DNA from: Torreya grandis
Lineage: Eukaryota > Streptophyta > Pinopsida > Cupressales > Taxaceae
Assembly (NCBI GenBank): GCA_037957365.1
Contig: JARHVA010002371.1
Location: forward strand, 1,364,001-1,428,000
DNA length: 64,000 nucleotides
Reading direction: 5' to 3'
Of the stretch, positions 37,025 to 48,259 are shown piece after piece. The notes beneath the pieces are model-generated. The model was not told the DNA's origin. It searched no databases and saw only the letters and a program-made list of their open reading frames with translations. The stretch's first letter is position 1. Every line of letters starts with the position of its first letter. The position numbers were made by a program, and so were the translations under genes.

Positions 37025-37182
37025 CATACCTACAAGGAACCTCCCCTTGATGAGAGGAGAAATCAGTGTCTTTCTGATGTGGTAAAACTACACATTTGGA
37101 TGACTAATCTTCCTACTTTGGCTGATCAGACCTATTTTGTTTATCAGTATGTTGATCAACAAAATATTCAACCAACAATTTT

Positions 37183-37200
37183 TGGTGACTCCACTAGGGA
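37183..37200 (+). other. Primer binding site of Element 2
   Basis: TGGTGACTCCACTAGGGA, five bases after the LTR end, identical to Element 1. Confidence 0.75.
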
Positions 37201-37459
37201 AAGAGCACATAGTTTGAAGTCTCAAACTTCAAGCTGAAGTAGAGCCTGCTCTTTTCCAATTTTTTTTTGCAATCTGGCAACTTCACGATATACCAGAGGC
37301 TAGAAATCCCAAGGTGTTGTAGACCCTACTTTTGAGCTGGCATAATAGAATAATTTTGAGTTGTTTCTTCCATAATCTCACCTTGGACAAACTATTGGTC
37401 GAGCCTTGCCTGCCCACACTTCACCTAGATTAATAATCCCACTTTTGCATAATCAAGTC

Positions 37460-37770
37460 ATGGCTCAAGGACCCTGGGGTAATTCTTTTGGTCCCCTGAA
37501 TTTAACTCCACCTCTGTATGAGCTTTCACGTAGTTCAAGGAAGAATTTTACTAAATTCTTCAGTGATGGGAAGGTTTATCCCAATGAACACATTGCAACT
37601 TTTAACATAGCCTGCAGGGTAATAGGGGTGGAATTTGAAGATATAGCGGTCAGGCTATTCATAGAGACACTTTAAGGCATTGTTGCTAACTAGTTTTACC
37701 ACCTGCAAGCTGGGTCATTAGACAGATTGGTTCAATGTGTTAAAAATCAAAACATCCATGTTGAATGAAT
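37460..37770 (+). pseudogene. gag: Element 2 gag, N-terminal remnant with internal deletion
   Basis: Starts at the ATG at 37460 (MAQGPWGNSFGPLNLTPPLY), matching Element 1 gag. It runs to FYHLQAG and then jumps to LDRLVQCVKNQ, which in Element 1 lies about 1.1 kb further on, just before the protease. The main part of gag is therefore deleted. In-frame stops follow ETL (near 37673) and elsewhere. It cannot supply a capsid. Confidence 0.85.
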
Positions 37771-37799
37771 GATCCCCAAGGTGACACATGATGCTTCCA

Positions 37800-38290
37800 A
37801 AAATGCACCCACCAGGAACAACCTTATCACCACTCCCCCTACTACTCCTAGTAGGACTGAACCTTTTTATGTCACATTGTTGATAAATGGATATAAGCTG
37901 AATAATTGCATCATTTATTCTAGAGCTTCAGACAATGTCATGCCTGCTAAAGTGGCTAAATCCCTTGGTCTCACACTAACCAAGACATTTGGGAGATGTT
38001 TCTCCATGGAGAATAAGCAAGTACCATTGCTGGGACAAATCAAAGATGCCCAATTTGTATTTATAGCCTTCCCAGCCAAGAGAATTAAGATGACTGTCGT
38101 GGTGGTTGATGTCCCATCATCTTATGGCATTTTACTTGGACAAAATTTCTTCAAGGACATGGGAGGTGAATTAAGCATGGATCTATCTAAGGCAAGGATC
38201 CCCATCTAAGGTGTTATGAAGAGATTGCTCCCTGAAAAGGAAGCAAAATTTGTGGTTACTTAGACATCAACCCCTGAAGCTCAAATTCTT
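37800..38290 (+). pseudogene. Element 2 aspartic protease
   Basis: Same frame as gag. EPFYVTLLINGYKLNNCIIY shows the active-site Asp replaced by Tyr (Y-S-R instead of D-S-G), so it would be inactive. TFGRCFSMENKQVPLLGQIK and SYGILLGQNFFKDMGGELSM are well kept and nearly identical to Element 1. A stop follows near 38208. Confidence 0.85.
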
Positions 38291-38439
38291 TTTGAATCTG
38301 TAGGTATGGGTAATTATTTTCTATCTACAGATGAAGTGCATGAAACACCTAAAAGTATCAACTCAACAATTAGTTCAATAAGAACAACAAAAAAATTGGT
38401 AGGCTGCAGTATAGACCAAGAAGGATTCTCCATTTTTGA

Positions 38440-38977
38440 TGAAGAAAAGTCAGTATCAGATGAAATATGGACTTTGGAATTTGATGGCAGCTATTCTTCT
38501 ACCGATTCAGGCGCTGGGATTGTTTTGATATCTCCTCAAGGAGATATGTTCCCTTCATCTTACAAATTATATTTCAGCAATACTAACAATATAGTTGAAT
38601 ACGAATCTTTGTTACTGGGCATGAAGGCTGCTCAAGAAAAAGGCATTAAAATTCTTCATGCTAAAAGGGATGTTGAATTAATAGTTTGCCAAGTGAGGAA
38701 TTTATACCAAACTAAGAATGAAAGATTACACCACTACCATAACTTGGTTTGGGACCAAATTGAAATTTTTGATGCTTTCAATATTTTTGCCATACCTAGA
38801 GAGTCTAATGACAGAGCTGATACACTTGTTGTTTTAGGAACTCTCTTAGTTCCTCATTCAGATTTCAAAGAAGACAGGTATACCATTGAGCTGGTTTATA
38901 GGACAAGTGTTCCTGACAATGCTGATCATTGGCAAGTGTTCAATGATGATCATCAAATCATTACTTTTTTGAAATGA
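38440..38977 (+). pseudogene. Element 2 first RNase H domain, upstream of RT
   Basis: RNase H fold of the type seen as a second (archaeal-like) RNase H in plant Tat-like elements. It would degrade the RNA strand in RNA-DNA hybrids. Four acidic residues of the active site are visible in order: LEFDGSYSS (D), NIVEYESLL (E), AKRDVELIV (D), SNDRADTLV (D). The end block DHWQVFNDDHQIITFLK is followed by a stop. It lies between protease and RT. From memory, this order (PRO, RNase H, RT) also occurs in one large group of plant gypsy polyproteins, whereas Ogre/Retand-type elements carry the extra RNase H after RT. The domain is intact in its key residues although the element is not. Confidence 0.8.
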
Positions 38978-38987
38978 AAAGACAATT

Positions 38988-40160
38988 TTGAACAGTTGTA
39001 TTTTGAAGGTTGTGAATCTCAAAAGTCAATCTATTTCTGAATCTTGTTTAGATATAAATAAAGAATTATTACAGCTGAAAGGAAATAAAATTCCCAAAGG
39101 CCTGATTTCTCTTGAAAAGTTGTTTGACAAACATGATAGATTCATTAAACAACAGCAAATAGACTCGAGGTTCTCTCAAGGATTCAATCAAGTGAATCTG
39201 TCTACTAAAGAAAATCCCAAGATGATCAATATTGGTAAGTGTTGCACCCCTGAAGAAAGATTCAAGTTCACTTCTTTCCTCTATCAGTACATGGATGTCT
39301 TAGCATATTCTTATGAAGACTTGAAGTCTCTCAGACCATATGAAATCCACCATAACATTCATCTCAAGGTCGACTCAATGTCATACAAGCAAAAATCTAG
39401 ATAGTATAATCCAAAAATGTCAAGTACTATTCTGTCTGAGATACAAAAGATGTTAAATGCTAGAATCATTTTCCCAATCCATCATTCTACATGGATTACA
39501 AACATAGTGCCTGTAAAGAAGAAGAATGGCAAAATTTGCATTTGTGTAGATTTTAGAAATCTGAATCAAGCATCTTTGAAGGATAATTATCCTTTGCCAA
39601 TTATGGATCAAGTGCTTCAAACAGTGACAGGTGCAGAGATGTTATCAATGTTGGATGGTTTCTCAGGTTATAATCAAGTTGAAGTTGGTGAAACAGACCA
39701 ACACAAGACTGCATTCACCACGCTTTGGGGTACATTTGCATATAGGAGAATGCCTTTTGGTCTAATAAATGCTGGTGCTACTTTTCAGAGAGCTATGAAT
39801 TTGGATTTCAAAGATGAGATTGGTAAATTCATAGTGGTATACCTTGATGATTTGACTATCTTTTCAAAGCATCGATTTGATCATGTATGCCACCTACAGC
39901 AAGTGCTGGAGTGCTGCCGCTAGAATGGTATTTCCTTAAATCCTAAAAAGTCTATTTTTGGAGTAACAAAAGGGAAACTCCTTGGACACATTGTGTCCAA
40001 AGAAGGCATAAAAATTGACTTAGACAGAGTCAAGTCTATTCAAGAGTTTAATCTACCTAAAAATAAGAATGTTGTTCATTCTTTCTTCGGAAAGGTGAAT
40101 TTTTTATAGAGATTCATCCTCGAATTTGCTGAGAAGACTAGACATATTGTGAACATGATG
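38988..40160 (+). pseudogene. Element 2 reverse transcriptase
   Basis: The frame differs by one from the upstream part. A pre-RT linker is followed by KKKNGKICICVDFRNLNQAS, SMLDGFSGYNQVEV and YRRMPFGLINAGATFQRAM. The catalytic box reads VVYLDDLTIF, so the YxDD motif is intact. LLGHIVSKEGIKIDLDRV and the connection NVVHSFFGKVNFL then lead to the next domain. In-frame stops are at 39402, just after CCR (39923), and after FL (near 40108). It makes cDNA from element RNA in intact relatives. This is the best preserved RT in the window. Confidence 0.9.
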
Positions 40161-40640
40161 AAAGGGAAGACTATTTTTAGCTAGACTAAAGAAGGTAAAT
40201 CAGCATTTCAAGATATCAAGATTGCCATTGCTCATGCCCCTACCTTGGTTTGTCCAGATTACCACAAAGATTTCATTATATACAGCTATGCGTCTGAGCA
40301 TACTCTTTCAGTGATTCTTGTTCAATAGGACAAAGAAGGTATAGAATCCCCCATCTATTTCATGAGTTGCCCTTTCAAAATCCATGAAATGAAGTATTCA
40401 AATCTAGAAAAGCACGCCTATGCATTGGTAAAAGTAGTCAAACATTTTTGCTTCTATATTCTAAATTCACATACTACTACCATAGTTCCTAACACTACAG
40501 TCAAGTCTCTATTGACTTAGCAGGAGTTTGGCACAAAGAGAGGTAATTAGATTACAAAGATCTAAGAATTTGATCTTGATATCAAGTTGACAAAGCTGGT
40601 CAGATGTAAAGGCCTATGCCAATTGATGGCTAACAATAAG
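40161..40640 (+). pseudogene. Element 2 Ty3-type RNase H, catalytically degenerate
   Basis: Follows RT directly. LVCPDYHKDFIIYSYASEHT corresponds to the start of the Ty3 RNase H, where the catalytic Asp of the usual T-D-A-S is replaced by Tyr (S-Y-A-S). KYSNLEKHAYALVKVVKHF keeps the Glu region. EFDLDIKLTKLVRCKGLCQL ends the domain. Loss of the Asp here together with an intact upstream RNase H fits the general observation in Tat-type elements that the second domain takes over; it could also be random decay of this copy. Stops occur within the domain. Confidence 0.8.
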
Positions 40641-40779
40641 CTAGAATATACACATCATGAAGAAGCTGAAGTGGAAAATACTCTAATAGTCCTTTTTGTC
40701 TCCACTACCAATGAATGGTACTCAGGTATTGCCTATTTTTTGACTTATGGTGAATTTCCTACTCATTTGTCTTACAAAT

Positions 40780-41990
40780 AAAAGAGGACTATCAGGTTGA
40801 AAGCTTCCAATTTTATCCTTTTGGATAACAGCCTGTACAAGAGAAGCATAGATGGAGTATTCCTTCGTTGTGTAGACAAGGAGTAGCAAACCCAACTTTT
40901 GAAATCTTTCCACAATCTGGCCTATGGAGGACATTTTTTAGCTTCTGTGACTGCTCACAAGATTCTACGAGCCAGGTATTACTGGCCAACTCTTTTCCAA
41001 GATGCACATAAGTGGGTGAGAAAATGTGAACTCTATCAACAATTTGTTGGAAGACCCAAGTTGGATGCCCTGCTTCTCAAGCCAGTAATCATAAAGGAAC
41101 CTTTCTAGCAATGGGGACTTGATTTTATTGGGACAATAAACCCATCTTCAAGTGCTAGACATGATTATGTCCTTACAACAACTGATTATTTCACCAAGTG
41201 GGTAGAAGCAATTCCAACTAAGCATGCTACTTCAGAAGTCGTATGCAACTTCCTCAAAGAAAATATCATTTCTAGGTTTGGAGTTCTACTCAAAATTGTT
41301 ACTGATAATGCAACTTGTTTCACCTCTCAAGATTTTATGCAATTCTATTTTCATTATGGAATTACACTCTCTCATTCTTCTGATTATTTTCCACAAGGGA
41401 ATGGACAAGCTGAGTTCAGCAATAAGAATTTGGTAACTATTATCAAAAAGCTAGCAGATGATAATCAAAGGACACGGCATAAAGTATTGGTTGATGCTCT
41501 ATGGGCAAATAGGATCACACCAAAGAGGGCAATTGGTATGTCTCCTTTTCAACTTCTTTACGGTATTAATGCTAAGATACCAATCACATTGGAGCTACCA
41601 ACCTTGAAATTGGTGAAGGCCATTAAAGATCAGACATATGAGAGTTCTCTTGACAAAAGAATCATGTACCTGACTTAGCTAGAAGAATAGAGAACCATGG
41701 TGGTGGATAGAATTACTACTCATCAAACTCTGGTAAAGAAACTCTTTGATCAGAAGGCCAGAAATCATGATTTTTAGATTGGAGATCAAGTCTTGCTATG
41801 GGACAAAAGAAGAGAACCAAAGGGGATGCATGGAAAGTTTGACTCCCTTTAGAGAGGCCCATTTATAATTCATCAGCAATTTGGTGAAAATAGCTTTCTA
41901 TTGAAATACCAAGATGGCACACTCTTTTCTTTGCCCCACAATGGGTAGCATCTGAAACACTTCAATTCTTGAAGTATCAGATCATTGCCT
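40780..41990 (+). pseudogene. Element 2 integrase
   Basis: Zinc-binding part at about 40900-41045: HNLAYGGH provides two His, KCELYQQ provides one Cys while the second is Tyr. The catalytic core has WGLDFIG (D), IVTDNATCF (D) and GNGQAEFSNKNL (E), with 35 residues between the second Asp and the Glu, so DD35E is complete. SPFQLLYGINAKIPITLELP follows. The C-terminal part (IGDQVLLWDKRREPKGMHGK, GENSFLLKYQDGTLF) ends near 41945; its last section is what Element 1 retains. Stops at 41106, 41676, 41777 and 41850 break it. Confidence 0.85.
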
Positions 41991-43215
41991 CTGTATATAT
42001 GTATATTTGTATAATTTTTAATTCTATTTTGTTTCATTTGTTTCCATTTTTGAAGCCTTTCATTTCTGTGTAGCATGACTCCATAACCCAATGGTACACA
42101 TGAAGATACTAGAGATTCTAGATTTTACTCCTTTCAATTTGTTTTGCAATTGATAGAAGTTCCCCAACTGGAGCTAGCTATTGTTCCCCAAAATTGTCAG
42201 CGATTTTTGGGACAACATTTGAATTATTTTGGTCCTACAAACCAAAATTATCTCTTCCCTTTCCAAATTTTGTCTTGGGCATTTAAATTCCTCATTTTTC
42301 AAGCTTTTTAGAAATCTACGGATTGCAAATAGGATTATTTCTATAAGTTCAATGGGCTTCACGACTTTTGCAATAATTTTCATTGACAAGCATCAGCAGT
42401 AGGTTCAACGGTTAGTTCAACATCTTGGTTCAACGAAAAGGTTCAATGTTTTGGTTCAAAGACATGGTTCAAAGGCAAGTTCACTGTTTGCTTCAATGCT
42501 TAGTTCATCGGCTCAGTTCATTCAAATTGAACCATTGGCTTGAACCATTTTTGGTTCAACCGATTGGTTCAATGTCTTGGTTCAATGGAATGGTTCATCT
42601 CCAAAGTTCAAAGGGGTAGTTCAATGCAAAAGGAAGCTTCTCGAAAGACAAGTGCCTTTACAGAGGACACTTAATTGATAAAAGCACCCTTCAGAAGGGT
42701 CATTTTCAAGGAAGCCTGAAAGGCCATTTAAAGACTGCTCGAAGGATAGATATCCTTGCGAGAGGTTATTCTAACTCAAATGGGTCATTTCTTAAGGCCC
42801 GAAAGGGCAAGTCCAATCTGGAAAAGTGCCAAATAGAAAAGCTAAAAGAAGACAAAAGAATGACGCACCCAAAAATGTCAAATTCAACATAGTGAATTAG
42901 CCGTTGATATTTTAAACATACAGACTATAATACATTCACAGATCTCAAAGCCAAGACCAGCAAAAAGTGGAGAAGGAACAGAACAGTAAATTAAATCTAG
43001 GACCCGATTCAATTAATCAAACAAGGAGAAATGATGAAGATAAGATCAGATTGCCAGGTGGACATTAAAAGTTACAAACTTTCAATAAGCGTGACTTATT
43101 TCCTTGCATTAATAAAATCAAATGGGTAAAGTGCCCCTAAGTTCCGGCGTGTCTCCTTAACAAATTCCAACACAAAATGATGTATTGATTGTTCCCAAGT
43201 CCTTCTTGAAGAGGC

Positions 43216-43222
43216 TATATAA
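43216..43222 (+). promoter_or_regulatory. TATA box of Element 2 3' LTR
   Basis: GGCTATATAAGGGACTTTC, the counterpart of 36363-36370. Confidence 0.6.
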
Positions 43223-43841
43223 GGGACTTTCTTCTATTGTAATAAAGATCTCTTTTTTGACATTTAAAACAAAACTTTGCCCAAATTGAGAGGCATCATT
43301 GAGACTTTGTGCTCAGTCTGTTAATCATATTTTGTTACTAGAATAAGAAAGCAAGGGACTTTTTCAAACTTTGTGCTATGATTTCTTTGTTATTAAGGAA
43401 ACTATTATTATGTCTTTTTCCTTGATATATTTTATGTTCCATTAATTCAACAAGTAGAATTAGTAAAATTAGTCAAGAAGGTGTCCTGAAGAATCAATTG
43501 TGGAGAGACTTTATGCCCCCATAGCTGCCTTCAGTGTGTTTTTTGTTCATTACTGTGTAAAGGAATTTGAGAAGACTTTGTGCCCTCATTGTCCTTCGTA
43601 TATTACTCTTGAGCATTTCAAGTAGAGACTTTGTGATGTATCTCAATTTGCTGGTTACTACACCCTCAGTTACATTCTACTTTTATTTCCAAGAGTATTC
43701 TTGTGGTTTGTTGAATATTATTTCTGAAAGAAGAGGAGTACTATCTGTCACTTCCCCTGAGTTTTTCCTTTGATCCATGTGCATCATCTCTAAAATAAGA
43801 GAGATGGATGGTTTGTCCCACCCATGAGTATTATTTTTTGT

Positions 43842-43871
43842 TTATATATATATACATATATATATATATAC

Positions 43872-43904
<33 letters not shown>
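43842..43904. repeat. Interrupted (TA)n microsatellite in Element 2 3' LTR
   Basis: TA tract with three CATA interruptions. It corresponds to the pure tract in the 5' LTR; the difference arose after insertion or through copying. Confidence 0.9.
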
Positions 43905-44053
43905 CCTACAGGGAACCTCCCCTTGATGAGAGGAGAGATCAGTGTCTTTCTGATGTGGTAAAACTACACATTTGGATGACTAATCTTCCTACTTTGGCTG
44001 ATTAGACCTATTTTGTTTATCAGTATGTTGATCAACAAAATATTCAACCAACA

Positions 44054-45461
44054 AGTACCATGAGTTTAAATGACAGTACCATGAGTTATAAGACAATCCT
44101 GTGACTGTGTTTAGTCAAACTTGCCACTTACAGAAAAATATATTTTTCTTGATTTTTTCACTCTTTTGAGCCTCCCACTCCAAGATTATACATAACAAAA
44201 GTTAGTAATTTTCTTGAGGGAGAATTGTGATCAATTTTGTGAAGTTATTCAGTCTCATCAGACATGCCATTATGTGAACTAGGAATTTGACTAAGAAGAG
44301 GAGATTAGTATTGTGTTAGTGACAAAATGAATAAATCAAATTGACAAACAACACACTAAACTAACACCTTCATTCTTAGTTACTAGGGTGAGCTTAATAA
44401 AAAAAAAAATTACAAACAAAACTAAAAAATAAATAAAAATAAGAATACTTCACCTTCCTTGGATGCTCTAAATGCTTTTGTAGTAGTGGCTTGCTCGGCT
44501 TGTGCTCATGAAGTCTTCATGAAAGGAGGCTTGGCTATCTCCTCTTCTCCTTATCACCTTTGACTTTGGCTTGGCTTGGAATCAATTTGACATGGTAAAA
44601 ATAATTTTAATAGCTGTCAAAATCATTTATGCATTATAACTTTGCATTATCAAGGCATAAAATTCATGTGGCAAGGCCTCCTATTTATAGATTTTTGCAA
44701 ATGGGTAGAATCAACCTGAACCATCCATCTCAGGATTGAGATGTGTGGCTAAGGATTAATCTAATTTTGCAATTGAAATTCATAGACTATTCAAAGTTTG
44801 GGATAGAGGAGAAATTATGAGGCATGTGGGGCATTGATGAGGCATGGAGGGTCTTAATGAGGCATGGGAGGCATGAATCCTAATATTTGTGGCATTTATG
44901 GCCTAGGGATGTCTTCCCAAAAAATGAGGTCATATGATGATTCAGATATTCAATATTCATTTCTAAAAATAAGTATTCAACAAGTTTCCATGGAATTTTT
45001 AATTAGGCCTTGATTTGGATTAATTATCTCTAAGCATGATTAAACACCTTGTGCATAAATTACTCAAATTGACCATAATGCCTTGTTATTGGTCCAAAAT
45101 TTGATTGGATTAGAATTGGAAGTCAATGCTAGATGTGTTGGATCCATTATCCCATTTAGTATGTTACCAATAGAAAATAACAAAGGAAAGTGTATTGTGT
45201 AAGAGATTTGATAGGAAATAGCAATCTAGAGCACCTAGGTGCAAAATTAGCATTTTGACTCGAAAAGATGTGATCAAAGTTAGCTGGCCCATAAATTGCA
45301 TTACCCCATTTAATGATACTCTAGCCAAAATTGGAACTTGAATATGTAAGGTTCAAATATTTTAATGTGATTTAGTGTTTTTATGCTAAATTATGCATTT
45401 TAGGTGGAAATTGGTCAAAAGCTTGGTTGAAGGTCATTGGTGGTTAGATTTGGTGTCTACA
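44054..45461 (-). repeat. Probable 5' LTR of Element 4, part upstream of the nested insertion
   Basis: On the minus strand it begins TGTAGACACCAAATC at 45461, a start typical of many plant gypsy LTRs, and has a good TATA box (TCTATAAATAGGAGGCC, 44681-44691). It lies upstream of Element 4 gag on the same strand once Element 2 is removed. The LTR end and a paired 3' LTR are not found, so the assignment rests on start motif, TATA and context. Confidence 0.45.
44681..44691 (-). promoter_or_regulatory. TATA box in probable Element 4 LTR
   Basis: Minus strand TCTATAAATAG followed by GAGGCC. It is the clearest plant-type TATA box in this part of the window. Confidence 0.5.
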
Positions 45462-46885
45462 TTTCATAGCATAACACACTTATAAGTCTTTTTCTTATGA
45501 AGGTAGTCATTATAGTGTCTTCATTACTACCCTCAAAAGAGGGGAAAACAAACAAGGGTTTTATCATAACAAAGCTTCTACTAATTGAAAAATCAATTTT
45601 AATACACTCAGAATAGTATCCAAAATGCAAACCAGGTAGAACAGAACAAAAAAATAGTGATGATTACAGAACACTCATCAGTTTTAGTAAAGGACAATAG
45701 CACCGAACATAGATAACATTATTGGATAGTAGGGTGTCCTTTTTCTATCACTTTTATCCAAATAATAAAAAAATCAGACTTTATAGAAATAGGTAGAAAG
45801 GTAAGCTCAACTACAGTTTTGTTAGATACAGTTCAATCCAAATTTAGTAGTTTTAGTACAATTTTTATTAGAGAAACTAGATATAGGAGGCATCATGCAT
45901 GACATGATGGCTCTCACTTCTAATTTTAGATAGGGCAGTTGGTATAACTTCTAGATCAAAATCCATGTTATAAACACCAGTGATTAGGATCAATGTGCAT
46001 GGCACATTTGACTTATTATCTTTTTGAGTTTAGTATATTACCCAAGCATTCTTAGTAGTCGCATGACTGATTCCATCTACAGATGGTTGGCATCATTTTC
46101 AAGTGGATTTCATACAATCCTAACCTCCACATTCTTGAGTGGCTTCCACATAAGCCTAATTTCTAATTTTGGAATGGATTTCATACAAGCCTAATCTCCT
46201 CCTTTCATATTGGTCAAGATTTTCCTAGTTTATAGTACACATTCAGCTATCCACACTATATTTTTAGATTATAGAGCATTCATGGGCTTTAGGAGCCATT
46301 TCATACGACACACATTCATATCGATATTAGTTTATAGCTTCACTTAGTGGGCAATGATGGAGCCAAAGGACTACTAGTCTTTGTATTCTTGAACTATCTA
46401 CTCAATGGGATTTGACACAGAGTCTAAACATTGATTAGCACATGCATGACCACCTAGCTTCACTTAGTGGGTGATGATGGAGCCAAAGGGCTAGCCTTTG
46501 CATTCTTGAGCTATTCTCAAGGAATTGAGGACTTAGCGCCATTTATAATATTATGCTTGGTATAACACATACCCATCACACATCCAACATCACTCAGCAT
46601 CACAACAGGTTTTGTATTAGTCCATGTACCTGGTGAGGTGTATTCATTCTTTTCTCTTCCTCTCTCTCTTACCCAACTTTTATACATTCTTATTTTAGAG
46701 ATAGCCTATCTAGTAAGAACTAATCTACCCCTAATTTTATTTTGTAGATTTACACTCCATGACATGCTCTCTCTACACACACCCAACATTGCACAACTTC
46801 ATGGGCTTTATTCTTGCATGTAAGTTTAGGTACATTTTCTACTTTTCCTTTATCCTAGTATTTCACTTTATTGCATCACTAGAAT
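45462..46885. other. No recognisable gene; local duplications
   Basis: Two diverged copies of a TAGCTTCACTTAGTGGG block followed by ATGATGGAGCCAAAGG lie at 46334-46393 and 46458-46515. Three variants of GGATTTCATACAAGCCTAAT lie at about 46087-46200. No coding similarity. It may be the 3' internal part of the family F element, because a polypurine-like tract and a family F copy follow directly. Confidence 0.5.
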
Positions 46886-46900
46886 AAAGGGGGGAAAATA
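46886..46900 (+). other. Polypurine tract-like sequence before family F copy 2
   Basis: AAAGGGGGGAAAATA directly before the shared start of family F. A purine run at this place is what primes plus-strand synthesis before a 3' LTR, which supports family F being an LTR. Copy 1 at 28092 has no such tract. Confidence 0.45.
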
Positions 46901-47502
46901 TAGTCATATAAAATGTCAAAATTGGTATCTTGAGTGTGGCTTGTCACACTTACCCTATAGGTCCCTCTTGCATGCTCACATGACCCTTGTATCCACCTTT
47001 TCACTAATTCCCAGTCATCTGTAGACTTTCAGAACCTCATTCTAGCTTAGTCAGGCTCCATTTTTCATGATTGTTCCATCCCCCTAGGTCTCAAGCCTAT
47101 AAGATAAGAGTGTTGGGTTTAGACTATAGAATTGGACCCTAGGGTGTCCCATTTCTAGCATTCTTGTCCAATCATATTTCAATCCCAGGTGACCATTATC
47201 TTCTGATTCTTCTTCCTCATTATGTCAGCTTAGCACAAATGCATTTAACCTATGACCAATAGATCTCTATAAAATCCCATTAAAAGTTCATTTAGAAGGG
47301 GTTGGTAATTATTTCAAAAGTAAGCAAGAATACAAGTAAGACCACTAAGGCAATTTTCTCTATTATCTTCATATAGCTAGCTAATATATCCACAAGCTCA
47401 TTTAAACATTCACACCAGTCTCTAGTCACCTCAAGCACACCTAGTTTAGCATTTTTGCATTTGCATAACACTATTGTGCAAAGTACATCAAGTGGGATAA
47501 CT
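46901..47502 (+). repeat. Family F dispersed repeat, copy 2 (possible 3' LTR)
   Basis: About 600 bp matching 28092-28681 with scattered substitutions, including the TATA-like CTATAAAATCCC block (about 47266) and the hairpin words. A third, more diverged fragment of the central part lies near 47764-47870 (GGACCTAGACTATAGC, GTGTCCTATTTCTTATG, CTCCTATCC). Confidence 0.65.
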
Positions 47503-48259
47503 ACATATAACTTGATCTCTCTTCAAAGTATTGGTATGTAGATAACATGCCCACATAAGGGGTGTGGATACACATTCAATGCATCTTAGAAATTAACCCC
47601 CCCTCTTTCTCAAGTTTCACTCAAGCATACTAAAGGTCTAGGGTTAGAGACTAAATCAACTCTACAAGGAGCTCCATCAATAGTCAAGACTCAAAATTTC
47701 ATAGGTGGACTAATATAGGGATAGAGGACAAAACCTAGAAAACACAAATATCTATGATTAGTTTGGATAATAGTGGTAGGACCTAGACTATAGCATCGAA
47801 CTCCAAAGTGTCCTATTTCTTATGCTCCTATCCTTTCATCAAATTAAAGTTAGATCCTGATTTGTGACAATGTCTCAATCTTGCATATCCAGTACCAAAT
47901 TCTGTCTCAACCATCTTAGTCCTTTTTAAGCTAAGTTATATTTCTCCTATTCCATTACTATTTTTAGAAAGCTACGAAGGTCAAATAAATTATACAAATC
48001 AGTACTCTATTTATTGTAGTATATTTTATTGCTTTCATCAACTCAAAAATTTAACTAAATTAGGAATAGTATTCCAATATTCCCAAAACTATTAAATCAT
48101 AACTCTTATTCGAGATGAATATACCTCACCCTCCTCTCGCAAGATGAGAGTCTAATTTATCTAGATTTGAGAGTAGTATCTTACAATAATGTGAATATAC
48201 ATCCATTAACATTGATGAAACTTTAGACACTTCTCTTTCTTTATGATTTCCTATTGTAT
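47503..48259. other. No gene; diverged family F fragment only
   Basis: AT-rich. The only recognised content is the weak family F match near 47764-47870. Confidence 0.45.

Larger units (their letters stand above)
35339..37177 (+). repeat. Element 2 5' LTR (1839 bp)
   Basis: Starts TGTTGTTCCCC, ends CAACCAACA. U3 carries GGTTCAA words (35540-35800). TATA box at 36363, then five GACTTTGTGC-like words. Across its first 220 bp I count about 11 differences from the 3' LTR. It is about 0.8 kb shorter than the LTR of Element 1; the difference lies mainly in the GGTTCAA region and the palindrome block. Confidence 0.95.
35339..44053 (+). mobile_element. Element 2: nested Tat-like gypsy retrotransposon, gag-deleted
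   Basis: 8715 bp with two LTRs, flanked by AATAC (35334-35338) and AGTAC (44054-44058), a 5-bp target duplication with one later mismatch. Internal part 37178-42178. Order on the plus strand: primer site, truncated gag, protease, first RNase H, RT, Ty3-type RNase H, integrase. Gag, protease and the first RNase H are in one frame; RT to integrase are in the next, so a frameshift lies near 39010-39030. About 1.1 kb of gag present in Element 1 is missing. It interrupts the 5' region of Element 4 and is younger than it. Confidence 0.95.
42179..44053 (+). repeat. Element 2 3' LTR (about 1875 bp)
   Basis: Pairs with 35339-37177. Its start reads TATTGTTCCCC, so the canonical TG has mutated to TA. 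It ends CAACCAACA at 44053. Inside are TATA box (43216-43222), GACTTTGTGC words and an interrupted TA tract. Confidence 0.95.
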
